Part shown: piece by piece, positions 21,993 to 35,000 of the stretch
How positions within the stretch are numbered: position 1 is the stretch's first letter
How the letters are laid out: each line of letters opens with the position of its first letter
From: Siphonodentalium dalli
Lineage: Eukaryota; Mollusca; Scaphopoda; Gadilida; Siphonodentaliidae
NCBI GenBank assembly: GCA_032622095.1
Contig: CP136068.1
Coordinates: 117,477,509-117,541,508, forward strand
Direction: 5' to 3'
Length of the DNA: 64,000 bases
The notes under the pieces: generated by a model
Seen by the model: the letters and a program-made list of their open reading frames with translations, nothing else
What the model was told of the DNA's origin: nothing
Databases searched by the model: none
Position numbers and translations under genes: made by a program

Positions 21993-23516
21993 CATCTTTT
22001 TGAGATGAAGTGGTGTTCTCAGTTAATTGTGATGTCACAACAGCAAAACAAAATATGTTTTATATCATTGGTTTTTTAGGTTACCCCTAAAACAAATGTG
22101 ACATCACCTTAGATTGGGCATGCAGGTGCCACCAAACATGACCGGTGGGGAAACTGACTGGGTCTCAATTCCACTCGGGAAGTTAAAACACGGATCATAC
22201 CATTAGTTTGGTCAACGAGGGTGTGTTTCATGGGTGGGGGACCAACACTTCCGATTGAATATTATTTGGTTTGTCCGGATGGGTGGAGTGTTTGGAAGTA
22301 AACCGAACGAAATGAATGTGTGATCCACAATAATTGCGTAATGATCTTCGGAATGAGAACATAGAGGATCCACAAAATGTTCGCATATACATGCATGTAC
22401 GCGGAAAATCCCGGCAATATATACAGGTTTGGTTATGTTATTTGTCATGAATGCCGGTGATATTTCATCACACAAACTTCATACAATGTGGTATAGTTTC
22501 ATTTCTGAGTCCGAATACTACCGGAACATTGCCTCCTGTGTTCTGAACGATAATCCCATTATGACAAAGGTTTGTCCAGAAACACGTCATCAGTATAAAA
22601 ACGTTTTAAAATTCGGAGAACAAATGGTTTATCAACGCTGATAAATAATACTGACGTAGGTGATCCGATTTTCAACAATCATTTGACTAATTGTGCAACC
22701 GGAATATGTAACACCACAGGCCATTCAATTAACCTTTGATTGAATGGTAATTAATAGGTAATCGTTGTATTGAATGTGGCTCAATTCCCCTTTCATCTGA
22801 GTGTGAATCTGTTTATAAATATGTTATAACCCGCTGGAAAAAGAAATGTATTTATAACACACATCTATTGTTAAAACCGTGCGCGAATTTAAAATTGAGT
22901 GAAAAATAGTAAGATTCCTGAGTGTATACCAAATAACATGGTAAATCAGCTACATTGCGTTACATAAACATACATTACAGACAGTTGGACTGAGTATATA
23001 GACAATTATATTGACATGCGGACATGCATTCTCTATCACCATTATTCATACGCAAGGCATGGTAGGGTCTTAGATTTCGCAATACTTGTAAAACATACAC
23101 ATATTCCCGTACGAATGGACACGAAAGCATATCTCCATATCCACACTATGGAGTGACAACATGGTCATGCCGTCTGAGATAAGTATGCCAACCTGGCTAT
23201 TTGAAACACTCGCAGCCACATGTTGATTTTCTCTCCAGTTAGCCACATATATACGCGATTGTTTTACATGTACTACTTTGAAGTTCATGTTATTGATGTC
23301 CATAACTATGTGAGTGTCAGACTTATTATTTTGAGCACATAACCACTCATCGTCTCAACACAATGTTGATGCAGTTACAATTTTATTGTTGTTAATTGTC
23401 GTGGACCTGTGGTCTTTTAATATACACAGATACCTTCAGGAACGATCAAGAACTACAACTATCACCATATACAAGTATTTTACGAAAATATGTTTGGCAG
23501 TTTTGCATTCGCGAAG
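21993..23516. other. Non-coding stretch with repeat traces
   Basis: No gene recognised. Text near 22660-22735 (CATTTGACTAATTG..., GGAATATGTAACACCAC) is also found near 38840-38870, so part is an interspersed repeat. A hairpin CCATTCAAT...ATTGAATGG sits at 22723-22748. A stray GCGCGAATTTAAAA (22871) belongs to the MITE family seen at 26255. Confidence 0.5.
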
Positions 23517-23593
23517 AACTGTGCGCGAATTAAAAGTGCGTGAATTCAAAACTGAGCGAAAAATAGTACTGCGCGAATTTAAATAAGAGTAAG
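23517..23593. mobile_element. End fragment of the GCGCGAATT MITE family
   Basis: The final ~75 bp (GAGCGAAAAATAGTACTGCG, then ...GAGTAAG) matches the inverted end of the MITE at 26255-26820. The opposite end is not visible nearby, so it is a partial copy. Confidence 0.6.
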
Positions 23594-23967
23594 GTATACA
23601 GTTAACGGATAGAACGTGCATTGGATGTTATGTATTGGGTTTGAACCAACTGTCGTACGTCCACTGCTTGACATACAATGTATCAACTAACGGCATATTC
23701 ACATTATACCAATGTGCGAATCTAAGCTCACTGACCCGAAACGCAATCACAATCAATGAGTTAAAAACATAACATCTTGGGATAATTACCTTCTGCGTTT
23801 AAAGAAACATCAACAATTTACGCATATGTTAAGTACATCAATTGACACATAGAACGGATTATTTGAGACGAATCTCGCCAAAGTCAACATTTAGTCGAGT
23901 TCTATACTCCTACGACGAAATGCGAACGCGTAGGGCATGAGTTACGTGTATAAATTGAAGATCTGCA

Positions 23968-24470
23968 GCAGTATAACGTGTGCGACGTACGAACCTTCGC
24001 CTATATGGAATTCCGAAGAAACCAGGTGAAGACACGGACAAAATCGTATTAATCGTGTTAAATAAACTCAATCTTCCGAAAGAATTGCCAGATGTTCACA
24101 GAAGCCATAAATCCAACGTAAAGCCCACTGCGGATACTGAATTCTTTACAACCTCGTCAAATCATATTTCGCTTACCGTCACACCGAGCGAGGAAAATGT
24201 TTTTATGATAAAAGACGTGATCTTGTCAGTTTGAAAATTACAGGCTATCGGGACGTTCTCTATATAAATGAGGACTTGACTGTGACGAGCCAGATTATTC
24301 AAACGTGTCCGGTGTTTGAAGAAGAGCGGCAAAATCGCGGAATGATGGACATTCGACGGAAATGTATATGTGCGAGAATCCGTGGGTGCTGCGGTTCTCA
24401 AATTAACCACGACAAGACATATCGATGCCCTTGAAATCGAGTTATTCAGTGAACTCAAGTACAGACACTC
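23968..24470 (+). pseudogene. L1/Tx1-type ORF1 relic (transposase_22-like)
   Basis: The frame at 23980 encodes RRTNLRLYGIPKKPGEDTDK followed by LNKLNLPKELPDVHRSHK, the familiar pattern of L1/Tx1 ORF1 RNA-binding domains (NLRI.G.PE..GED, then ...IERSHR). The domain continues in other frames: GYRDVLYINEDLT near 24245 and RESVGAAVLKL near 24372. At least two frameshifts separate the parts. No ORF2 is adjacent; the text stops just before inverted-repeat transposon copy 2. It acts as a fossil only. Confidence 0.65.
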
Positions 24471-24498
24471 TCAAGCAGCCCAACCGTCCGCGAGCATA

Positions 24499-27155
24499 GG
24501 GGTGAAGTATAAAATATCTGTTAAAGTTATTTGCTCTATGGATTGTGATTCTGGGTAGTGTGTGCATCAATTTCAAGGTGGGTGTTGAGTTCTCACACTT
24601 GAGCAATTCCTATAATACAAGATGGCGTCCAACATGGCCGCCGTAGTATAGACTATGAACTAAGTTAGTTTAATCTGTTTTGTTAGAAAACATATTTCAT
24701 CAAATGTATACAAATGTATATACTATTGTTAGATGCTATTACATTATACTACTGTTTTATAGGAAAAAAATCGACTCCATTAGAAAGATGGCTGCCAAAA
24801 TAGCGACCGGAATGTGAAAAATACGATTGTTTTCACTCATGTTATTATTCATATTGTATGACCATTTGCTCAGTACTATGTGTTGTTTGTTTAGTTTCAA
24901 CCACTTCCAAAGAAAATTGATCAAACAAAACGGGGTATGAAATTTCCCTGAAAACTCAATATTGGTTCCTGGCAATATGTTAGTGAGAGATGAACAGATT
25001 TTAAAGAATTAAGCGAATGGGAGTATTAACTATAAAATGTAATCCCATATGGGTATGATACGGTTACTTTGGTGATGGCAGTCCAAATGGCAGCAAATGT
25101 ATATACAATTATATATCTCGTTCTTATGCGTTTGTATATCGTGACTGATAGATGAATTGGGTTGTCTAATATCCATTAAATACATTAAAAAGATACATTT
25201 TAAATAGGACACAATATAATACTATATGAGCATGGAAATAATATGCACATGTGATATGAGATATATATATATATAGTGTAGAAGATCAGAGACCCCCGCG
25301 TTATATTTAATTTATTCAACACACAACATTGTATAATTTAGTGTCGTGACCTCAGCTATGTGTAAAGTACACATTTAATGAAGATAATATGATTGGAGCA
25401 TACTGACGTGGTTAAGCTTGACCATGTCTGCACTGAAATGTTGTCATATTTGTCTTGCGGGCAATGATATGAGTAAGTCTCAGACTAACTGAGATGGATA
25501 TTTCCAGAGCTTCAAATGCTGTACAACATAAAATGTTGTTATGCCCTAGTAGATGAGGGAAATAATTTGATGACAGTGCCATCAAAGGAAGATACATAAG
25601 GCTGTCATGTGACAACCTAGGACCATGCGTGAGTTTAGATAGAGTGTACCGGTTATCGTTGACCATAGGATCTTTTGAACATTTATTCAACATCCTTCTC
25701 CTGCATAAAGAACAATATAATTTCCACGAGTAATACGAATACAGGGGATGCAACGAATTCTTGATTCGCATGTACCAATATAAATATCTTGTGAAATCAC
25801 GTACAACAAGAGACTAAATACAATGAGATTTCAGCGAAAGTTGGCAGACGTAACTGTTTCAATGAATATACCACATAATGATCCGCTCCCAAATAGAGTA
25901 TAGTCAAAATATTGACAACTGGTTAATTCTCAACCTGCTGGAGGAAGCGTTGCACACAGTTGATTGAATATAGGCTAGCTCTCAGTCACTGAAGTGTGCA
26001 AATTTGGACTACTCAGCGAAATATAAATCACACTGTGGCGATTCCTGCCGATCGCTAGCGGTTGAGAAATCAATTTTGGTTACAACACAGGGCATAATAA
26101 TGATTACGCTGGTACTAAATGACTAGCTCCACTCTGGCAGTATACTGCAATACTTAATGATAAGTGGTGATCGAAAAACAAACTACACGAATGAGAATTT
26201 GGGATTAGGATCGAATGCACTTCTAAGACATATTTGTTTATTCTAAGTACATACCTTACTCGTATTTACATTCGCGCAGTACTATTTTTCGCTCAGTTTT
26301 GAATTCGTGCACTTTAAATTCGCGCAACTAGCTGCGCGAATTCAAAACTTTCGTAATATTTCTGTGATATTTTCGTATATCGTTGAGCTGATGACAGTTT
26401 CGGTTCAGTCTTTGCTTAAGATAGTATATGTGTGTATTAAACACCATCGCGGTGGATTTACATCGTGTAGACAATAAACTAGTAACTACATACATCATAA
26501 TTTTGTGGCGACCTGGAATATTAATATTTCGTATCTAACATTTCAACAATGTCTATGTTACCATGATTTGTCGCTTGGCATTGTGAACAGTGGTCTTGAT
26601 AGAGGTTGGGCGAATGCAAATATATACATACATGTATAGGTGTAATTGTCTAATCAACCGTTCATAGTACAAGTAAACTCAGCAACATAGCACTCTTGTA
26701 TTTCATGTGGACTGTGGTTTAGATTGAAGTTGGGAGTCGTACTATTTTATATTCAGTTTTATATTCGCGCATCGATGGATGCGCGAAAAATAGTACTGCG
26801 CGAATTTAAATACGAGTAAGCTTTTGTTGTTTTCATATCGGGACCTCTGTCCATGATCTTTGCGAATTATACATATTCCTGACAAAAGTGTTGTATTTAA
26901 TTTTATTGCACGTCCTGTTATCAAATATCGCGGTAGTGATAAAAGACACATTGACCAGGAGAAAGCTGGCAACTTTGAAATTCCGCATGAATGATGTACA
27001 TGGTTTTGAGAGTCAGTGTATACTACATAAGACCCGTCGAAACAAGCAATTACCACAGTTTGACCCATTCTCCACTATAGATAACATGGCTATGCTCAAT
27101 TATATTTCTGATCCAGCACACCACACTTGGTGTAGACAAACGCGTGCTGATTAGA
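24499..27155. mobile_element. Inverted-repeat DNA transposon, copy 2 (partial)
   Basis: Begins GGGGTGAAGTATAAAATATC after TA (24497-24498) and runs colinear with 2102-4372 of copy 1, with scattered substitutions. It ends at GTGCTGATTAGATA, where a retrotransposon end with an (AT)n tail begins. The right inverted arm was not found. Relative to copy 1 it has gained a MITE (26255-26820) and lacks the 150-bp block. Confidence 0.75.
26255..26820. mobile_element. GCGCGAATT MITE
   Basis: 566 bp with ~38-bp terminal inverted repeats differing at one position: CTTACTCGTATTTACATTCG on the left, and the mirror of CTTACTCGTATTTAAATTCG on the right. Copy 1 of the host transposon has an uninterrupted sequence at the corresponding place (about 4050-4065), so it inserted after the copies separated. 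A fragment of the same family lies at 23517-23593. No coding capacity. Confidence 0.7.
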
Positions 27156-28245
27156 TATATATATATATATATATATCTTTATTTCCTCCATTCACGGAGA
27201 GTTATGAATAATATAAATTGACAAAAGGAAATTCAAATAATACAAGAACAGTAAACATATATACAGTGGACATAACAACAAAGAATAGTCGCTAAGAGCT
27301 CAGCAAGCATACGCACACATACATACACCCATGTATATATTGATACTTACAGACACCCATCGTACATAATCGCACGCCCCCATACATGCAAATCCCACAC
27401 TAATACATTCAATGTGCACGCATGCACACATACATATCCATACTCACACAGACAGATATTCACACATGCATAAAACATACAAGTAATACATAAACATGTG
27501 CTCACATGCCACGGTGCTATATATATATACATATACATATACATATATACACACATATACATATACATGCACATACATACATATATATACATACATATAC
27601 ACATACATACATACACACATACATACACACATATATATATACATATAAGTATACACACACACAGCGCGCAGACAAACATACATCGCACAGACGCATGGCC
27701 CATCGCCACACACACATACACACAGCAGACCACCCGCAGGCTATAAGCGTATAAACACAAGCACATATACACAGCTTGAATACTGGAGTCTACTGACACA
27801 CATACAGGTATACAGTTATACTAATTGACTGTATGTATACAGATGCATATATGCATATTCAATGTATGGTTCATGAACATGAAATAGTATTTAGACACAT
27901 GTATTAGATTTTGTACTATGCAATCAATGTTATGTTGAGTTTCTTAGCTGTTGTTCTTATAACTTAACGTCCGCGTTGTCGATTAGACTTGTCTGAATTG
28001 TGTGATAAGCATGCCACAGGCAATATGTGCTACAGACCATGAAGTCTGTGAACTTGTCAGCTTCACGAACGATATCGAACAATTCTCTTGGCCGTGCAGT
28101 GAGGAAAACATTTAATTGGATATCTGGACTGAGGCTATCAAGTTTTAGAATACATGGAATATCGAATTTATTCATCAGTTCATACCATATATCATTGCGG
28201 TATTTCGCAATCGCTGGGCAGTTCATAACAAGAAAACCATAGTCA
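27156..28245 (-). pseudogene. 5'-truncated non-LTR element, ORF2 C-terminus
   Basis: On the minus strand 28226-27957 encodes an 89-residue tail (YELMNKFDIPCILKLDSLSP, then DIVREADKF...) that lines up with the last ~70 residues of the array element's ORF2 (LINHHGVPVTLYLDSLPRCD). A 3' UTR follows, ending with a stem-loop (CTCTCC...GGAGG) and AATAAAGATATATAT at 27205-27156. The 3' UTR is swollen by an ACATA-type microsatellite (27290-27760). The element is cut at its 5' side near 28245. The 5' truncation and (AT)n tail are those of a target-primed retrotransposon copy. Confidence 0.7.
27290..27760. repeat. CATACA/TATACA microsatellite cluster
   Basis: Long stretch of ACATACATATACACATA-type units. 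Several open frames of 68-150 codons cross it on both strands, but their products are repetitive (YTHIYI or CVCMYVY runs), so they are artefacts of the repeat. It lies within the 3' UTR of the minus-strand retrotransposon fragment. Confidence 0.8.
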
Positions 28246-28284
28246 GAAATGGTAACGCCACCAAGATCGTATTATTAGCCATAA

Positions 28285-29612
28285 ATATAAATCATAATAT
28301 AAAATATATTGGTTACATGAATGGACCGCCTCAGAATTCCGTTAAGATAAGTAATTCTTCAAATTATTACAATGAACTACGGCTTATAAATTACTGCAGG
28401 TTTCTCATTCGCCACACCAGAATGCTTCTAAATGCGGATCAAAGCTAAGAGTGCGTGGCACAGCCATTGTTCATAGACATTTTACAGATAGCGAGAATGA
28501 TGCATGCTGGGAACGAAAGCATCCACAGCAAAGCCATGTGCTTACGGGGGCATGCGTTTATTATAGGGGATTTATGGTGGGCCTATAAAACTAATTATAA
28601 CTTTGTTATCTGTCATAGTTTATGCGTGAAATTTTAAACATATATACCTGGACATCTACCCCTTCCAGAATGTTGAAAAACATTTTCAGTTGCTCATCGT
28701 ATTTTTATAGACGAAATAGTCCGAAATTCCAGAAAATTGCGCTAACTGCTCAATGTTTTAATGTGTTACAAAACGTCTGATAAAAATAGTTCTATCGGGA
28801 ATATTCACACCATTTTTTTTCAGAGAACATAGTGTAAATATAGTCCTATCGGGATATCGTAAAGGAGATTAATTAAACCCCTCAGACTGCCGAAACTGAC
28901 GACATTAAATTCGCTTTTTCGTGTCCCGCGGAAATGAAACTTGTCTGTCCATTGATGACGTTATTTATTTGACATAGTATTTTTTTCTTCTGTTGTATTT
29001 GAACACTTGTTGCACGCGCAGGCTGCACGATCATAATAACTTCAACCGATAAGCGCCGACTGATACCCGCGCAACAGTTTGTCTCAAATAAATTGTTATC
29101 AAAACGCAGGTTTATGGCCGCGGACATAAGCCGATTAAGTGTAATGTAATTTATCCATGAATTTGACTGAAAAATTGTGATTCTATCACCATTAGCCACG
29201 AAAATGGGACCTCTAAACAGGCAAGTTTGATTTTCGGCGGACACGAACAAGCGAATTTATTGTCGGCAGTTTCGGCAGTCTGAGGGTTAATTAATCCCGA
29301 ATTAAACGGAACTACTTTACGATAGTCCGATAGGACTATGTTTACTCTATGCATGTTCTCTGAAAAAATAGTGTGAATATTCCCGATAGAACTCTTTTTA
29401 TCAGACGTTGTGTAACACCTTAAAACATTGAGCCGTTATAGCGCAAACCGAAATGTGTTGTCTTGCAAGATATCCCACCGCTTTAGCTAAATTTACCTTC
29501 CTACAATATCCATAAAGAGGATCATATATTATATACCCATGGTTTTAATTATAAAATATAAAATATATTGGTTTCGCGAATGACCAACTCAGAATTCCGT
29601 TAAAATAACAAT
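28285..29612. repeat. Direct repeats flanking a fold-back element
   Basis: AATATAAAATATATTGGTT (about 28297) followed by CAGAATTCCGTTAA (28333) recurs at about 29555 and 29590. The intervening 28737-29446 is a fold-back element. The direct repeats may be an older duplicated host sequence rather than target duplications, since they are ~60 bp and diverged. Confidence 0.5.
28737..29446. mobile_element. Fold-back element with ~210-bp arms
   Basis: Arms 28739-28950 and about 29218-29444 are inverted copies with few changes. The left arm reads GCGCTAACTGCTCAATGTTT, then GTTCTATCGGGAATATTCAC and CTCAGACTGCCGAAACTG; the right arm has the mirror of each. The spacer is ~270 bp. There is no coding sequence and no clear short target duplication. 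Confidence 0.7.
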
Positions 29613-30980
29613 AACAACCAGCACCTATAACGAACCGTTTTACTGGACTTGGCCTACTGGTCGCGTAGTTCCGACTTTTAAATAAACGGAATTTCCAACT
29701 CTATAAATAAAAGCCCCACAATGCATTCGCCCTGTCCACCACGCAATATCAAAATCTCAGCAGCTAGATACACCACAGGTGGCGTAATAAATGCTCTTTA
29801 TTATTTCCATATCAGGAATACAGTAACAAACAAGACAGCAGTAAAATAAATGGGGACAAAAAGTTAGTGTAATCATGTATGAAATTTCCAACTGTTAAAA
29901 TTCTTTATAACAGTTGTGACTCCCACCCCCTCAAAATACCTCCATCATTCGATCCCCGTCCCCATCATAATGGGGACAATAATTACTAGTTGGGATACCA
30001 GGCAATGGTAACCATGTATTTTAACCTTTATGTTGTAGTGTAATAATGTATGAAATTTCCAACTACATGTGCATTAACTTTTTTTTACAAAAGTTGTGAA
30101 TCATACACACTCAAAATCTAACTTCCACCCCCACCCCACTACACTGTCCCTTCCACTTAAAAACATTCTGGAGATCAAGTTGGCCACAGGTGTTCAGTTA
30201 TTTTATACCATGACTCCCTATTGTACTGTGTACAAACATGCTATATAATATATTTGTGCTGTACACCCTACTGTGTGTGAACAGGAGTCCGACCGTGGGT
30301 AACACGTTTCTACTGTGGGTAACACGTTTTAATGGCATTGCAATGGTTAAAGTTTATACCCATAGTAGAACTACATCCGAGTTGACCTTTCATTAACCTT
30401 CCATGACCTCGATCAAAATCACTCTATTTTTAAAATGTAGCGCCTCGCGATGAAAACAATTTGATACTTTCGATTCAATTGAATATTATACTCACTAATG
30501 CGATAAAAACGAACAGTTATTTCCGTGGAAATCACATCCAGATCAACAAATTGAACATATATTTCAAGAAATAGACGTAAAAAACTCGAACAACAAACGG
30601 TGGATTTCAAAATGACTTTCGTGGTTTCCTGTTCACTGTACGGCGGAGAAAAAAAAGTTCCCGCAATGTGTTATATTTATATTCATTAAATTCGTATTCC
30701 CATATATATATTCATGTTGTTTATTTATGGCGGTTTCATCATGATTACAGTTTATTGTGAATTGGCTACAATGATACCATATTCGTACAATTGAATGTTG
30801 ACCTAATTCAATGTATCAATACGCCTGATCAGCTGTGATAGTGTACGTCGATGTACGGCCAAGTGTGGGGAACACAACGGGGATGATTGTGAATGGTGCG
30901 ACAGAATCATCTTAATTTAAGTGGGTTTATTTCGATTTCATAGCAGTTGTTGCTCCTGTACCGGTCATGGTATAAACAAA
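29613..30980. other. Non-coding stretch with a local duplication
   Basis: Two blocks starting near 29867 and 30038 share ATGTATGAAATTTCCAACT and a following C-rich segment, suggesting a ~170-bp tandem duplication. The text CACAGGTGGCGTAATAA near 29771 is also found at 32073 and marks the end of an interspersed repeat. No gene was seen. Confidence 0.5.
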
Positions 30981-31120
30981 ATACACACGTAGTGTTTCTG
31001 AATACCAAATTTACACCACTCGTGGGATTGATGATTTACCACACTCGCTAAAGCTCGTGTGGTAAACCATCAATCCCACTCGTGGTGTAAATTTGGTATT
31101 CAGAAACACTACGTGTGTAT
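30981..31120. repeat. 140-bp near-perfect palindrome
   Basis: ATACACACGTAGTGTTTCTG at 30981 is mirrored by CAGAAACACTACGTGTGTAT ending at 31120. Between them both arms carry ACCAAATTTACACCAC and GGGATTGATG with only a few mismatches; the centre is near CTCGCTAAAGCTCG. It could form a hairpin with arms of about 63 bp. No target duplication seen; probably a palindromic MITE. Confidence 0.85.
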
Positions 31121-31140
31121 TCTATATATACCCCACGTGT

Positions 31141-31206
31141 CTTGGACTGTTGCCAAATTCACAGTGCTCCATTAGAGGGCCTGCTTGGACTGTTGCCAAA
31201 TTCACA
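31141..31206. repeat. Short direct repeat
   Basis: CTTGGACTGTTGCCAAATTC followed by ACA occurs twice, at 31141 and 31183, 42 bp apart. Confidence 0.7.
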
Positions 31207-31526
31207 ATGTTAACTGCAGAGAGGTTGTATGTTATTGGAGACGTTCTAATATGACAATAGGCTGGCCTAATTAACGAACCATGCACAGCTAAATACACAC
31301 AAGCAACTTTTAATCTTCAAATAGATACAATTGTCGGCCTCCAAAATTCAATATACTTTCTTATATACAAACAAACATTGAACTCATACCATTGTTTCAC
31401 TTAACCAAAATAGCGAATTTCCCCAAAAGAACGCATATAGACTGCGCATGCAGAAAATAAAAGATGGCCGTTACTACAAAAAAAACAGACATGCGCACTC
31501 CAATTAAAATTACCCATAATTCAGTT

Positions 31527-32095
31527 CACTACACCAGGGGCTCCCAACAGGTTATACAATGTTTTCAGGCTATCAGATTATTTATATTTTCGACTTTAAG
31601 TTTACAATTTGAGCCTGTCCTCACTCTATCGATACGATTTATCATAAACATATTATACACCAGTGGCGTTAACTTTACAACTTCGGCATCTACGTGATTA
31701 TATCGGTACGATTCAGTAAGGTACAAACAATCTCCATAAAATACAGCAGGGGCTCCCAATAGGTTATTCCCATTTATTATGGGCTCCCAATAGGTTATAC
31801 AATATTTTCAGGCTATCAGATTATTTATATTTTCAACAACATATTATTACACCGGTGACTTTAAGTTTACAATTTGAGCCTGTCCTGACTCTATCGATAG
31901 GATTTATCATATTTTCATAAACGTATTATACACCGCTGGCGTTAACTTTACAATTTCGGCATCTACGTGATTATATCGGTACGATTGAGTAAGGTACAAA
32001 CAATCTCCAAGAATACATTCGCCCTGTACTCCATGCGATATAAAAAAACCAAATGCTAGTAACACCACACTAGGTGGCGTAATAACATGTAAGGG
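31527..32095. repeat. Two ~220-bp direct repeats of an interspersed element
   Basis: Copies at about 31527-31745 and 31785-32015 share GGCTATCAGATTATTTATAT, then CAATTTGAGCCTGTCCT, GGCGTTAACTTTACAA and TACGTGATTATATCGGTACG in the same order. The second copy has an extra ~25 bp. It extends to AGGTGGCGTAATAA at 32073-32088, also present near 29771. This element cuts off the 3' end of the retrotransposon relic to its right. Confidence 0.7.
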
Positions 32096-35000
32096 GAGAT
32101 CATCGTAATCCCCACCACACTTGCTACAAGTTAGTGATACGGACCCAGTACAAGCTATGATTCCAGCCACAGTCAGGTATGCTATTTTGTGTCTTGGGAA
32201 TTTTCGATAGCAGCGCCACAGGTGAGAGACAGTTAACTTTGGGTGTATGTTATGAAAGCGATGGAGTGATTTGTCGCTCGCCGCGCTTTCCCATTCGGAT
32301 TCTGTATAATCGGAAATTGCCTTGCGCACTATACCTTTCCAAATCTGCTTTGTTGGGAAATCACTATGAGATACATAATTGGTAAGGTATGGCATCAACT
32401 GGTGGCTCTCAATGATATCTACAATGTCGGCAATGAATGAATACTTAGAAACACCAGTTATGAAGAAAGAGTGCAGCCTTAGCAAGAATACAGATTTGGC
32501 TGCCTTCTCTGTACTGAGAGTACACAAACTGCTGAAAAATAGGAGCTTCTTTTTGTCAATAAAACTTTGAGCGTTTCCGATACCCATTAACCCTTCTACG
32601 ATGTTGGTACGTGTTTGATAATGAAGACCTTGAATCTTTTTAAGACAAAATCGGTGCGTTCTTTCCAGAGACAAAATATCTGAATCAGTCATACCACACA
32701 GAAGTTCGCATCCGAAGAGGCCCCTTGGTAAAACGATGGATGTGTATAATTTCCTACTGCTTGTTGGGGTTATACCACCTGCATACATACCTATGTTCGA
32801 CAGTGAGAAATAGCTAGATCTGAGTTTTGTTTTTATTACGTCTATGGCGTTACCTTTGTGATTGAACTTGTGTATAGGGACGCCTAAGTGAACCAAACTC
32901 TCTACCTCAGACAGTTGTTTTCCACAAAGAGTCCATGCCCTATTACAACTAGCCTTAGTGTGCTCGTTCTTGCTTTCATTGAAGACAATAACTACTGTCT
33001 TTTGTTCATTATATTTATATCTCCATTTGCGACTGTAGTTTGTGCATATATTCATTAAGTGCTGCAGGCCATTTTCCGAAACAGAGATCAATGTCATATC
33101 ATCGGCTTGTGTCGGGCATGAACAATTTATAGAGAACATATTTAGTCCTGCTCCCGAATTTGCAAGCTCTGTTAAGAGCTGATCAACGAAGAGCATGTAG
33201 AACAGAGGTGAAATGACGCCCCCTTGTTTTGTTCCCTGCTCTATCTGAAATTTTCTGGACTGACAATTCCCATATTTTACATGACAAGAAGTACCTGTAA
33301 GCATTTGATGAAACAGTAGCCATATTTTCTCATCAAAACCGAGGAGATGAAGTTTATAGAGAAGACCATTTATCCATACGGTATCAAATGCCTTCTGGAC
33401 ATCAAGGAAACATGTGAACAACTTACTGTCGTTTTCTGATGCAAATTCTTTAGATTCGTATATAAGAAACGAGTCCATGAGACAGTTGATGCCCTTCTGG
33501 AAGCCGTGTTGCAATGCGTGTACTTTGATCATATCAGGAACACGATACTCTAGTCTTAATAAAATTATTTTTTCGAGCAATTTGTAAATGGCAGGGAGCA
33601 GGGTTATCGCCCGATAGCTGTCAAATAACTTTCGGGGTTTGTTGCCTCCTTTGTACAGAGGAACGATTATCCCAATCTTAGCCGGTTCTGGTATATGAGA
33701 AAACATCATGATACCCGTCAATAGTGCAGTTAGGCATTTGATCAATGCTGTACCACCAAGGACCAAGTGTTCATTATAAACATTATCCCACCCCGAAGCT
33801 TTGTTCAAGTTGAGTGTTTTGAGCGTGTTCTCGACTTCATCTTCAAGTACAGGTTCAGTGACATATTTAGAGTTACTCCCCGTTTTACAGTATTGGCCAT
33901 TGGCGAGGTCTGCGACGGTGTCGTTCACAATTTGAAGGTGGTTCTCGTCAAAGCTATCGTGTACCAAGGGTTTGTATAGTGACTCAAAGTAGTCGGCCCA
34001 CCCATCTGATATTTCTGAGGAATTTCTTAAAGTTGCCCCGTTGTATTCAAAAATCTTGTTTGGTCTATTCTCATAATTTCGCCTAGAATTTATTATTTTA
34101 AAGAATGACCCTTGATCTACTTCAGCAGCGGTGTCTAGCTCATTGCTACGATCACTCACATGTTGATTGCAGCATTGCCTAAACTCCCGTCTGAAGGCGC
34201 ATTTTCTAGACTTATATTCTACATATAAAGCATTATCAACTTCCCGAGGTCTACCAGCAGTGATCCAATTCCGTCTGCTTGTTGTCATATGAGCGTGCAA
34301 GTCCTTCAAGTGACTGTTCCAAAACGGTTTGAGGTGGCTTTTGAATGTTTTTTGTGGTATTATTTCACACGACGCTCGCTGAATAGCTGAAATAATATTA
34401 TTATAAAGAGCGTCTACATCGCCTCTGCTATTTATGTTATAGCTTTGTGGAAGAAGCGATGCTAGAGTATATTTATACTGACTCATTAAGTTTGGTGAGG
34501 ATCTAAATTTCTTCCAGTTATACAAGGGGGTAGAGTTAGATCCCCGTTTGGAACTGTCGGCTTGAATGTCACATCTGAATAAACATACAATTGGTCTATG
34601 GTTAGAAATATCAGTAACGTCATCATCAATAATTTCAGCATGCACGAGGGTCATATAAATGTCTCTCTGTGAATACAACACATAATCAATAGACGTGCCC
34701 TCACCACCAGTGGCAAATAACTCTACCCAGAACTTAACAAATGTATTCATTTGGTGGAACGTACCAGAACCAAGAAGACTAGAGTGCAGATTCAAGACAA
34801 CAACGCAAATTGTATGTCTTTCAAGTGAAGCATGAATCAGATCGTTTCTACTTCAAGGGTTGATGATAGTTGCTTATGTTGGGATGATCATGTTGGGCGC
34901 TATCTCAGTGTTCTGAAAATGCTCAGCTACAAGCAATCACCAGCCACCTAGCATTATTCAGTAGTCAGTAGGGCTTTCTACGAGATATTTAGCATAAACA

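Noticed and set aside
27347-27799. 150-codon frame and overlapping frames on both strands
   Set aside because: Product is a Tyr/Cys/Val/Met repeat created by the ACATA microsatellite; not a gene.
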